A DNA stretch of 37,835 nucleotides from an uncultured Mediterraneibacter sp. (lineage in GTDB: Bacteria; Bacillota; Clostridia; Lachnospirales; Lachnospiraceae): the NCBI RefSeq assembly GCF_934309415.1, contig NZ_CAKRDI010000029.1:1-37835 (forward strand). Reading direction: 5' to 3'. Below, in pieces: positions 1 to 6,822 of the stretch. The first letter of the stretch is position 1, and the number at the start of each line of letters is the position of its first letter. Under the pieces are notes generated by a model, which saw only the letters and a program-made list of their open reading frames with translations, was not told where the DNA came from and ran no database searches. Position numbers and translations under genes: made by a program.

Positions 1-50
1 GCAAATACCGACTCTTCCAAAAAACGATTATTAATAATGTCCTGACTCAT
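1..50 (-). CDS. 5' end of an unidentified gene running off the left edge
   Basis: On the minus strand an ATG at 50 is preceded by GAGGAG with a 7-nt spacer, a strong ribosome binding site. The frame then stays open to the window edge and reads MSQDIINNRFLEESVF. Sixteen residues are too few to identify a family. The RBS is the main reason to call it a gene. A family A repeat begins 24 bp upstream of its start. Confidence 0.5.
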   Translation of the reverse strand, partial: MSQDIINNRFLEESVF

Positions 51-73
51 ACAACTTCTCCTCGTTAATCTTC

Positions 74-237
74 TAGAGCGTGTCTTAAAAATGCTTTCTG
101 CAAGATATATGTCACAATTTGTGGGAGATTTTGTTTGAATAAGGGCGGCGTAGCGGGCTACGTCAACCGAATGAAGACAAAATATACCGCAAAGTGGGGC
201 ATGTAGATTGCAGGAATGATTTTTCAGACACGCTCTA
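74..237. repeat. Family A MITE, full-length copy (164 bp)
   Basis: The ends are inverted repeats: TAGAGCGTGTCTTAAAAATG on the left, and the complement of AGAGCGTGTCTGAAAAATCA on the right. A TA dinucleotide sits at each border, as expected for Tc1/mariner-type insertion. A GC-rich hairpin (GGCGGCGTAGC, GGCTACGTC) lies in the middle. It has no coding capacity. It is the reference copy for the fragments at 4266, 9019, 9331, 10451, 11016, 17448 and 34627. Confidence 0.85.
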
Positions 238-285
238 GTAAGAATTATATCTTTATTTTTGTGTATCCGTCAATAAAAAAGAGTG

Positions 286-428
286 TGGTAACTATTTTTC
301 GCCATTTAAAATCGCCTTGGTTACTGTTCATTCCCATGTCAATCACCCCGCTGATTGGCATGGAGGATGCACATATTGCCTTGAATGTATCTCGCCCATC
401 GCCAAAGGCGATTCTAAATGGCGAAATA
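286..428. repeat. Two partial family B repeats joined in opposite orientation
   Basis: Positions 286-319 match the internal part of family B in one orientation (GTAAC, CGCCATTTAAAATCGCC). Positions 320-428 match it in the other orientation, from the terminal GTTACTGTTCA through both large hairpins, and stop before the far end. It looks like a nested insertion or rearrangement. The stretch 429-520 beyond it has a CGGGATAT inverted repeat (about 440-480) and no supported gene; the reading frame across 216-551 is repeat-derived. Confidence 0.7.
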
Positions 429-520
429 AATCAATATATCCCGCTCATCTTCCTACAAAGGAGAACAAAACGGGATATACGGATATTCATTATTAAAAAT
501 GTGTCTGAACTTTATTTATC

Positions 521-1723
521 TTATTTCTCATCCACAACCTGGAAGATATAGAACTTGAGATAGTATGAATCTCCGGCGCCCCACAGAATCGGATGATCCG
601 GTGCCTGTGTTCTGAACTCTACCTGGCGGAGTCTCTTATGTACATTTCTTGCTGCCTGTCCGATGGTCTGTGTAAATAACTCATAATCCATGAAATGAGA
701 GCAGGAACAGGTTGCCAGATATCCGCCGTCTTTCACCAGTTTCATGGCACGAAGGTTGATCTCACGATATCCCTTTACTGCTTTCTTAATGGAGCTTCTG
801 GATTTTGTAAATGCCGGTGGATCCAGAATCACAACATCGAATTTTTCACCTTTCTTCTCCAGATCCGGAAGCAGGTCAAATACATCCGCACACACGAATT
901 CTACCGTATCTGACAGTCCATTCAGCTCCGCATTCTCTCTCGCCTGTGCCACACCCAGTTCTGATGCATCCACGCCGGTTACATGTGCAGCTCCGTTGAT
1001 TCCTGCATTCAGGGCAAAAGATCCCGTATGAGTAAAGCAGTCCAGCACTTTCGCGCCTTTACAGAGACGTCCGATAGCCTGACGGTTATATTTCTGATCC
1101 AGGAAGAATCCTGTCTTCTGTCCGTCTTTTACATCTACATAATAGCGGACTCCGTTTTCCACAATCTCTACTTTTGTATCAAATGGCTCACCGATAAATC
1201 CTTTGAACCGCTCCATGCCTTCCTGCTCTCTGACTTTCGCATCACTTCTCTCATAGATGCCACGAATCTGGATACCGTCTTCTGCCATCAGTTCTTTCAG
1301 ATCATTTACAATCTGTTCTTTAAAACGGTCAATTCCAAGTGCCAGTGATTCAACAACAAGCACATCAGAAAACTTGTCTACCACAATTCCCGGAAGAAAA
1401 TCTGCTTCCCCGAAGATCACACGACAACTGGAAGTATCTACCACTTTCTTACGGTATTCCCATGCATTCTTCACACGCATACGGATAAATTCTTCATTGA
1501 TTTCCGTATCTTTATCACGTGTCATCATTCTTACGATCAACTTTGAATTCCGATTGATGAATCCTCTTCCCATCGGATATCCGTCAAAATCATGCACCAG
1601 CACGATATCTCCATCCTCAAAGCTTCCCATAATACTTTCTACTTCATTATCATAAACCCACGGTCCTCCCGCTTTTAATGTTCTTCCTTCACCTTTTTTC
1701 AATGTAACTACTGCATTGCTCAT
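521..1723 (-). CDS. Class I SAM-dependent rRNA methyltransferase (RlmI-like)
   Basis: This 400-residue protein has the layout of the RlmI family, which methylates a cytosine C5 in 23S rRNA. A PUA-like RNA-binding domain covers roughly residues 1-75 and a Rossmann methyltransferase domain the rest. Visible motifs are VLDCFTHTGSFAL (SAM-binding motif I), a VTGVDAS acidic loop and DVVILDPPAFTKS (motif IV). The ATG at 1723 follows GAGGAG with a suitable spacer. Length fits the family (about 390-400). It lies 72 bp downstream of the GGDEF/HD-GYP gene on the same strand, with a 33-bp hairpin repeat between them. The exact target nucleotide cannot be told from sequence, so no symbol is given. Confidence 0.88.
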   Translation of the reverse strand: MSNAVVTLKKGEGRTLKAGGPWVYDNEVESIMGSFEDGDIVLVHDFDGYPMGRGFINRNSKLIVRMMTRDKDTEINEEFIRMRVKNAWEYRKKVVDTSSCRVIFGEADFLPGIVVDKFSDVLVVESLALGIDRFKEQIVNDLKELMAEDGIQIRGIYERSDAKVREQEGMERFKGFIGEPFDTKVEIVENGVRYYVDVKDGQKTGFFLDQKYNRQAIGRLCKGAKVLDCFTHTGSFALNAGINGAAHVTGVDASELGVAQARENAELNGLSDTVEFVCADVFDLLPDLEKKGEKFDVVILDPPAFTKSRSSIKKAVKGYREINLRAMKLVKDGGYLATCSCSHFMDYELFTQTIGQAARNVHKRLRQVEFRTQAPDHPILWGAGDSYYLKFYIFQVVDEK

Positions 1724-1758
1724 CTCGAATTCTCCTCTCTTGTAACTGCTTCTTCTAT

Positions 1759-1791
1759 GTTACTGTTCACAGGTAACCTGCAAACAGTAAC
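1759..1791. repeat. 33-bp solo hairpin derived from a family B end
   Basis: A two-step palindrome: outer arms GTTACTGTT and AACAGTAAC, inner arms CAGGT and ACCTG. It is the exact reverse complement of the terminal hairpin of the 143-bp element at 6033-6175. The flanks TCTTCTAT (1751-1758) and TCCTCTAT (1792-1799) match at 7 of 8 positions, which suggests a target duplication. The right flank covers the stop codon of the next gene. Confidence 0.75.
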
Positions 1792-1795
1792 TCCT

Positions 1796-3838
1796 CTATT
1801 CTATCATCTCACGTTTTCCACCCAGTTCTTTTGGAATCTGGGAAAATTTCGGTATAATAATCCCATATTCTCTCTGCTTAGATTCTATGCCTTCCTCTTC
1901 ATCCATCGGAAGACCATCACTGATCTCCTGCTGAATATCCTGAAGGCATTCCAGAAGCAGTGGATTGAACGCTCCACATTCTCCCGCCAGAATCATCTGC
2001 ATCGCTTTTTCATGTGAATATCCTTTCTTGTACACACGCTCGCTGATCAGAGCATCATAAACATCTGCCATAGACACAACCTGTGCTGAAATCGGAATTT
2101 CTTCTCCTCTGAGTCCATCTGGATAGCCTTTTCCGTCATAACGCTCATGATGCCATCTGCAGATCTCCGTCGCAACCTTAACAAGAGGTTCCTCCTGATA
2201 CAGTTCCAGACTTTTCAGAATGGATGCACCGATGACTGTATGGCTCTTCATAATTTCAAATTCTTCTGCTGTCAATGCTCCCGGCTTATTCAGAATCTTC
2301 TCGTCAATTCCTATTTTTCCAATATCATGTAAAGCAGACGCCATCGTGATAATATGCTGGTCTGTCCAGGACAGGCTGTACTGTCCGGTCTTCTGCACCA
2401 GTCTGGCAAGAAGCAGCCTTGTAAGGATATTGATATGCTGCACATGCAGTCCACTCTCACCATTACGGAACTCTACAATCTGACTGAGAATTCCGACCAT
2501 CACTCTGCTGCTCTTCTCTTTTTCTTTGATCTGATTCGTCACAAGAGAGATCAGCCTTCTCTGCTTTGAATATAACTTAATCGTGTTAAATACACGCTGG
2601 TATACAATTTTTGCATCAAACGGTCTGCTGATATAATCTGAAACTCCCATCTCATAAGCCCGTCTGATATAACTTTCAGAATCCTCACTGGATATCATAA
2701 TCACCGGGATTTCCTCAATCCAGTGATTCCTGTTCATCTGTCCCAGCACTTCAAAACCATCCATTCCCGGCATGACGATATCCAAAAGTACCATCGAGAT
2801 TCCAAGTCCCTGCCCATCCAGCATCTTCAGACATTCTTCCCCGCTTTCTGCTTCCAGAATCCGGTAATCCTCCTTCAGGATCTCTGATAAGATCATTCGA
2901 TTCAGTGTCGAATCATCTACGATCAGAATCTGCGGTTTGATTTTCTCTTTGTCACAGGTATCTTCCTTCGTGCTCCACTCAGTCACTACAACATTCTTCT
3001 GATTCTTTGCACGATACATGAACTTGTCAGCTTTGGCAGCCACCTCTCCGATCTTCTGGCCTTTCGTGATCACTCCACCGATACTCACTGACAGACGGAT
3101 TCCTTCATATCCATCAATATCTGCATTCTGAATGTTCTGCTGGATCTTTTTCAGTTTCTTTAAAAAAATGGTCTCAGTAACATCTGGCATCAGGAGCAGG
3201 AATTCATCGCCACCGTAACGTACCAGAGAATCTGTTCTTCGGACCAGATGCTTAATGATATCAACCAATGTGACAAGAACAGCATCTCCTGCCTCGTGTC
3301 CAAATGTATCATTGTAAAGCTTAAAATCATCTACATCAATCATCGCCACACCGGCAGACAGTACTTTCTTCTTCAGCTTCTCCTCATAATATCTCCGATT
3401 GTATGCTCCGGTCAGAGCATCCATATATAATTCTTCTCTGTATCCTGTCAGCTTTTCAAATAGTTTCTTCTGTTCTTTTACATTCACAAAAGCATCCTGG
3501 CTCAACTTCCGGATCAGTTCCATCACACAGGGTTCTTCATCAATTTCTACATAACGGCCCGTCACTTCATACAGAGTGGATCCCCAGTACTCCATCTTGA
3601 CCTTCTGTGTCTTTTCACGAAATGCCGCCGCTGAAATACAGTTTTCACAGGCTCTTTCCCTTCCGCAGAAATCCGCCTCATCCGCCTCAATCTCTCTGAA
3701 ACTTCTCTGCACCGTACGACTTTTCTCTCTGACATGCAGATCCTCTGCACTGAGAATCCGTACAATATCAAATATCTTTTTAAACTGTTCTACTTCTTTC
3801 TCTGCCTGTTCTGATGTCATTCTGACGTCTGTTTCCAT
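1796..3838 (-). CDS. Hybrid c-di-GMP enzyme: GGDEF, receiver and HD-GYP domains
   Basis: A 680-residue signalling protein. The N-terminal 130 residues look PAS-like and carry a cysteine pair (CGRERACENC). A GGDEF domain follows with an intact active site, RYGGDEF (GGDEF at 209-213), and an I-site RxxD (RRTD) five residues before it. Next is a CheY-like receiver with phospho-acceptor D353 (LLDIVMPGMDG). Last is an HD-GYP phosphodiesterase domain with HD at 504-505 and GYP at 571-573. It may therefore both make and degrade cyclic di-GMP, or one activity may be silent. The start was set at 3838 because AAGGAG lies about 8 nt upstream; the frame extends to 3892 without a good RBS. A c-di-GMP-responsive Pel locus lies in the same window. 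Confidence 0.92.
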   Translation of the reverse strand: METDVRMTSEQAEKEVEQFKKIFDIVRILSAEDLHVREKSRTVQRSFREIEADEADFCGRERACENCISAAAFREKTQKVKMEYWGSTLYEVTGRYVEIDEEPCVMELIRKLSQDAFVNVKEQKKLFEKLTGYREELYMDALTGAYNRRYYEEKLKKKVLSAGVAMIDVDDFKLYNDTFGHEAGDAVLVTLVDIIKHLVRRTDSLVRYGGDEFLLLMPDVTETIFLKKLKKIQQNIQNADIDGYEGIRLSVSIGGVITKGQKIGEVAAKADKFMYRAKNQKNVVVTEWSTKEDTCDKEKIKPQILIVDDSTLNRMILSEILKEDYRILEAESGEECLKMLDGQGLGISMVLLDIVMPGMDGFEVLGQMNRNHWIEEIPVIMISSEDSESYIRRAYEMGVSDYISRPFDAKIVYQRVFNTIKLYSKQRRLISLVTNQIKEKEKSSRVMVGILSQIVEFRNGESGLHVQHINILTRLLLARLVQKTGQYSLSWTDQHIITMASALHDIGKIGIDEKILNKPGALTAEEFEIMKSHTVIGASILKSLELYQEEPLVKVATEICRWHHERYDGKGYPDGLRGEEIPISAQVVSMADVYDALISERVYKKGYSHEKAMQMILAGECGAFNPLLLECLQDIQQEISDGLPMDEEEGIESKQREYGIIIPKFSQIPKELGGKREMIE

Positions 3839-3946
3839 ACTTCCGTCTCCTTTTGAGCACCTGATTCTCCCCTGATATAACAGGTGCTTCATCCAATCTC
3901 TCTAATAGCATAATGATACCAAATCTTATCTTTGAATGCAATATGC

Positions 3947-4089
3947 GTTACTATTCACAGCAGAGCTGTAAACAGTAACGTATCTCGCTATTTAGAATCG
4001 CCTTTGGCGATGGGCGAGATACATTCAGGCCAAAACGTGCATCCCCATAGCTAATCAGCAAAGTGATTAGCTATGGTCTGAACATTAAC
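3947..4089. repeat. Family B MITE, full-length copy (143 bp)
   Basis: It begins GTTACTATTCACAG and ends GAACATTAAC, with three hairpins: the 33-bp end hairpin, a GTATCTCGC/GCGAGATAC stem, and a perfectly paired CCATAGCTAATCA/TGATTAGCTATGG stem. The last stem differs in sequence from other copies yet stays paired. Flanks CAATATGC and TAATATCC match at 6 of 8 positions. It occupies part of the 513-bp gene-free stretch 3839-4351. Confidence 0.85.
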
Positions 4090-4129
4090 TAATATCCTGC
4101 CAGATTGTGCAGAATTTTCGGCAATTTGA

Positions 4130-4138
4130 TGTTATAAT
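4130..4138 (+). promoter_or_regulatory. Extended -10 promoter candidate (TGTTATAAT)
   Basis: TG, one base, then a perfect TATAAT on the plus strand just after the family B copy. No clear -35 box is visible. Transcription from here would give a leader of about 200 nt before the kinase gene, with small inverted repeats (TTTTCC/GGAAAA near 4177). It could be a second promoter for that gene or the start of a small RNA. Confidence 0.35.
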
Positions 4139-4265
4139 GGGATCATGGTTTATTTCCGCGCTAACTTTTCCGTAGATTTTCCTGGAAAATACCGGATAGA
4201 CCGGAATGTATCTTACCCTTGTAGTTACATTTTTGTAATCGAATGTCTGAACTCATAGTCTGCAT

Positions 4266-4292
4266 AACTAACACAGTTTTTCAGACACACTC
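4266..4292. repeat. Family A MITE end fragment
   Basis: TTTTTCAGACACACTCTAG matches the right end of the full family A copy, with one change in the terminal 16 bases and TA at the border. The rest of the element is gone. Confidence 0.65.
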
Positions 4293-4304
4293 TAGAAAGA
4301 TACA

Positions 4305-4333
4305 TTGTCTGTCACAACGAATTACATGATACT
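4305..4333 (+). promoter_or_regulatory. Candidate promoter of the PqqD-kinase gene
   Basis: TTGTCT (4305-4310), a 17-bp spacer and GATACT (4328-4333). The predicted transcript start is near 4340, giving a very short leader that still contains the GGAG ribosome binding site. Confidence 0.4.
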
Positions 4334-4351
4334 TAAAAAATGGAGAGTACT

Positions 4352-5734
4352 ATGCTGAAACGTCAGGAAGGCTACCTTTTAAAACACATACATGAAAAAA
4401 CTTATCTTCTTCCTTTTGGTCAGAATATCGCAGACCAGAAGCGTGGAATCCTTTTAAATGAAACTGGAGAATTTCTCTGGAATGCACTGGAAATTCCGCA
4501 GGAATTATCATCCCTGGAGGCACAACTTGCATCTTACTATCAGTTAGATTCAACTTATCTTGAAGAGCTTCATGCAGATACAGAATCTTTTATTCAACAA
4601 CTGCTCTCTCTTGGGATCCTGCGCGAAGAGTTTCACTGTACAAAGAAAAATTATTGCAGGACAATGCAGATTGCAGATATTTTGATTCATTTTTATGGTT
4701 CGAAGAAGTCTGTATCTAAGCAGTTTGCACCTTTTTTTATAGAAGATGTTCCTTCCCGTGCAGATTCCGATACAGATTTTCATACAACTGTAAATTCATC
4801 TGAACAGAAAACTGATGCAACTCCCTTAACAGATGCAAATTTGTCTGAACAGAGAACTGATGCCACTCTCTTAACAGATACAAATTTGTCTGAACAGAGA
4901 ACTGATAACAATCCTTTACCTGTTTCATATAAGTCAAAGCATCCAGAGAATTTGGCAGTTCCTTGTACTTCAATACATTCTGTACTTTCAGAAATGGAGA
5001 TTGAAATATTCTCAACAACTCCGCTTCGTCACCAGAATGGGAAAGTACTTCTCAGGAATCAGGATATGACAATTCACGAATGGGAAGAAGGATATATTGT
5101 CTTTTTCCCGGAATTTAAAAATATATCAGAAACTTACATTACAAAAGACGGGCGTTATGTACGCATTCACTGTAATGGTGTTTTTAATAAAACAGAACTG
5201 GATAACATTTTCCACGCCATCCGCCTGTTTTTCCTGTATCATGCACAGCTTCGAGGATATTTTGCGCTGCATTCCGCTTCTATCTTATATCGAGATAAAG
5301 CCTGGCTCTTTTCCGGTCACTCCGGGATGGGAAAATCCACACATACCGCACTCTGGCACGAACTGTTACAGACACCTTATCTGAATGGCGATCTGAATCT
5401 GATTGGTATTAAAGACGGTATTCCTGTAATCTATGGAATCCCATGGTGCGGAACCTCTGAAATCTTTACGACAGAATGTCATGAACTTGGTGGAATTATT
5501 TTGCTTGGTCGTGATATGACCGATCATGTAGAAGAACTGAAACCTGATGAAAAAGTGCTGCGTGTCATGCAGCGAATGATCTCTCCTGCGTGGACTGGTG
5601 AAATGGCGGAGAAGAATTTAGGATTTTCTGAGAAACTGGTGGATTTGATACAGGTATGGAATCTGTATTGTACGAAAAATCCAAGTGCTGTTTATACGAT
5701 AAAAGAAGAAATTGATAAAATTTACTCCAAATAA
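4352..5734 (+). CDS. PqqD-like domain fused to an HprK-like kinase
   Basis: A 460-residue fusion. Residues 1-95 resemble PqqD-type peptide-binding domains; the start (MLKRQEGYLLKHIHEKTYLL) parallels the stand-alone PqqD protein at 11098. Residues 148-192 are three 15-residue repeats built on NLSEQRTDATLLTDT. The C-terminal part is an HPr kinase/phosphorylase-like domain with a P-loop GHSGMGKST at 322-330 and a downstream WCGTSE segment. In related systems such kinases phosphorylate a ribosomally made peptide rather than HPr; that role here is inference. The ATG at 4352 was chosen over 4340 because GGAG precedes it by about 6 nt and the homologous start fits. It opens the accessory island and is followed by two hairpin terminators. 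Confidence 0.85.
   Translation: MLKRQEGYLLKHIHEKTYLLPFGQNIADQKRGILLNETGEFLWNALEIPQELSSLEAQLASYYQLDSTYLEELHADTESFIQQLLSLGILREEFHCTKKNYCRTMQIADILIHFYGSKKSVSKQFAPFFIEDVPSRADSDTDFHTTVNSSEQKTDATPLTDANLSEQRTDATLLTDTNLSEQRTDNNPLPVSYKSKHPENLAVPCTSIHSVLSEMEIEIFSTTPLRHQNGKVLLRNQDMTIHEWEEGYIVFFPEFKNISETYITKDGRYVRIHCNGVFNKTELDNIFHAIRLFFLYHAQLRGYFALHSASILYRDKAWLFSGHSGMGKSTHTALWHELLQTPYLNGDLNLIGIKDGIPVIYGIPWCGTSEIFTTECHELGGIILLGRDMTDHVEELKPDEKVLRVMQRMISPAWTGEMAEKNLGFSEKLVDLIQVWNLYCTKNPSAVYTIKEEIDKIYSK
4793..4927 (+). repeat. Three tandem 45-bp units inside the kinase gene
   Basis: Units at 4793-4837, 4838-4882 and 4883-4927 each encode 15 residues around SEQ(K/R)TD. The second and third share long identical stretches (AATTTGTCTGAACAGAGAAC), which points to recent duplication. 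The third unit diverges at its end. The array forms a hydrophilic linker between the PqqD-like and kinase domains. Confidence 0.85.
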
Positions 5735-5815
5735 ATGCCTTTCAATACAGCCAGATCAAATATCTTCTGCTATATACATTGATACAAATTTTCTAATTTT
5801 AAACCAAGACATAAA

Positions 5816-5850
5816 ATACTTTCTATTGCAAACTTATAGAAAGTATTTTT
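5816..5850 (+). terminator. Rho-independent terminator after the kinase gene
   Basis: Perfect 11-bp arms ATACTTTCTAT and ATAGAAAGTAT around a 9-nt loop, ending in a run of T. It lies about 80 bp past the kinase stop. Confidence 0.7.
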
Positions 5851-5869
5851 CAAACGATTACTTATATTC

Positions 5870-5913
5870 AAAAAAGATTGTAGAAAACTTTTTTGTTTCC
5901 CGCAATCTTTTTT
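5870..5913. terminator. Second, possibly bidirectional terminator
   Basis: Arms AAAAAAGATTG and CAATCTTTTTT. The A and T tracts in the arms allow termination in either direction, so it may serve both the kinase gene and the minus-strand gene remnant that ends at 5930. Confidence 0.65.
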
Positions 5914-5929
5914 ACTTATTGTCAAATTA

Positions 5930-6040
5930 TTAGTCTGTGATGCTAACGCCTGTGATCGCAAGGCCTGTATCTGATGTAACTGTTAAATCTCCCAATCCAA
6001 TGTTATCTGTTGGATTCTGATGATAACTTAATGTTACTGT
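5930..6040 (-). pseudogene. C-terminal remnant of a possible precursor-protein paralogue
   Basis: On the minus strand a frame ending in TAA at 5930 reads YHQNPTDNIGLGDLTV, then DTGLAITGVSITD. This resembles the C-terminus of the small protein at 6298 (HLNHNTSIDDLKITGFTYSV): a histidine-asparagine start, a central DL and a final ITG-(F/V) strand. The 5' part is missing, and a family B element sits at the break. The similarity is short and was found by eye, so homology is probable rather than proven. Confidence 0.45.
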
Positions 6041-6175
6041 TCACTCCCATGTCAATCACTCCGCTGATTGGCATGGAGGATGCACGTTTTGTCCTGAATG
6101 TATCTCGCCCATCGCCAAAGGCGATTCTAAATGGCGAGATACGTTACTGTTTGCAGGTTACCTGTGAACAGTAAC
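6033..6175. repeat. Family B MITE, 143 bp, with exact 8-bp target duplication
   Basis: The ends are perfect 12-bp inverted repeats, GTTACTGTTCAC and GTGAACAGTAAC. The element is flanked on both sides by AACTTAAT (6025-6032 and 6176-6183). The family's 33-bp terminal hairpin occupies 6143-6175. This is the clearest proof in the window that the element moved as a unit. Confidence 0.92.
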
Positions 6176-6214
6176 AACTTAATTTAATTTTACACAAATC
6201 TGTAAAAATCATGA

Positions 6215-6242
6215 TTGACAACTTATATTTTTTTGCTATATT
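6215..6242 (+). promoter_or_regulatory. Strong sigma-A-type promoter of the candidate precursor gene
   Basis: A perfect TTGACA (6215-6220), a 16-bp AT-rich spacer and TATATT (6237-6242). The predicted leader is about 50 nt and carries AAGGAGG (6284-6290), 7 nt before the ATG. This is the closest to consensus of any promoter and RBS pair in the window. Confidence 0.75.
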
Positions 6243-6297
6243 ATAAATTAAGAAATTTAACTTACATTACATAATTCTAATACAAGGAGGCACAATT

Positions 6298-6681
6298 ATG
6301 AATAAGACATACGTAAAACCTGTTGTTTCTGTAGATGCCGGACTTGCTGAAGGTGTATATGCCGCAAGTGGTGCACAGGGACGTTTAGATGTAACTTACA
6401 TGGGAGTATGGGACAGATGGGGAACAAATGGCGGTAAGGGCTTAGCACAGGCAAGCTGGTCTGACATTAATGGAACAATTACACTAACTATTAACTTCAA
6501 CGATACCGTCGATCAAGCTGAAACTGATGATGCATCTGTACAGACAAGTTGGTCTGGAAAAACGGCTACGTTCGTATTTGCAAGCACAGTTACGAATCCA
6601 TTAACCATTGGAATCCATTTAAATCATAATACTTCTATTGATGATCTCAAAATAACTGGATTTACTTACAGTGTGAGATAA
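6298..6681 (+). CDS. Small leader-bearing protein, candidate substrate of the modification system
   Basis: I do not recognise the family. The 127 residues start MNKTYVKPVVSVDAGLAEGV, a polar, leader-like N-terminus ending in YAASG. They continue into a roughly 100-residue domain rich in T, N, S, W and V that looks like beta strands. VYA before the second A satisfies the small-residue -3/-1 rule of signal peptidases, but there is no hydrophobic signal segment. It contains no cysteine. It sits between the PqqD-kinase gene and the ABC exporter and has a consensus promoter, perfect RBS and strong terminator, as expected for an abundant precursor or secreted substrate. A minus-strand remnant at 5930 may be a paralogue. 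Its role as substrate is inferred from position and leader shape only. Confidence 0.7.
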   Translation: MNKTYVKPVVSVDAGLAEGVYAASGAQGRLDVTYMGVWDRWGTNGGKGLAQASWSDINGTITLTINFNDTVDQAETDDASVQTSWSGKTATFVFASTVTNPLTIGIHLNHNTSIDDLKITGFTYSVR

Positions 6682-6710
6682 TTTTCATTTTTAATTCTAT
6701 CAATATAAAC

Positions 6711-6755
6711 AACGCGGAGATTTCTGTCTGTTTACAGATTCTCCGCGTTTTCGTT
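6711..6755 (+). terminator. Strong rho-independent terminator
   Basis: A 10-bp stem AACGCGGAGA/TCTCCGCGTT with an inner TCTGT/ACAGA stem, followed by TTTCGTT. It lies about 30 bp after the candidate precursor gene and separates it from the convergent ABC transporter. Confidence 0.85.
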
Positions 6756-6822
6756 AATTTATAAATTTTCTTTTTCATCAATATAAGGAACGAATTCCTC
6801 ACATAATTTTCATCCGAATCTG

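Noticed and set aside
216..551. A 111-residue plus-strand frame at the left end
   Set aside because: It lies in repeat fragments, has no RBS and its translation resembles no protein; it overlaps the end of the methyltransferase gene.
3947..4089. Family B hairpins as a riboswitch or CRISPR repeat
   Set aside because: The same 143 bp occurs in both orientations at unrelated loci with target duplications and no regular spacers, so it is a mobile element.
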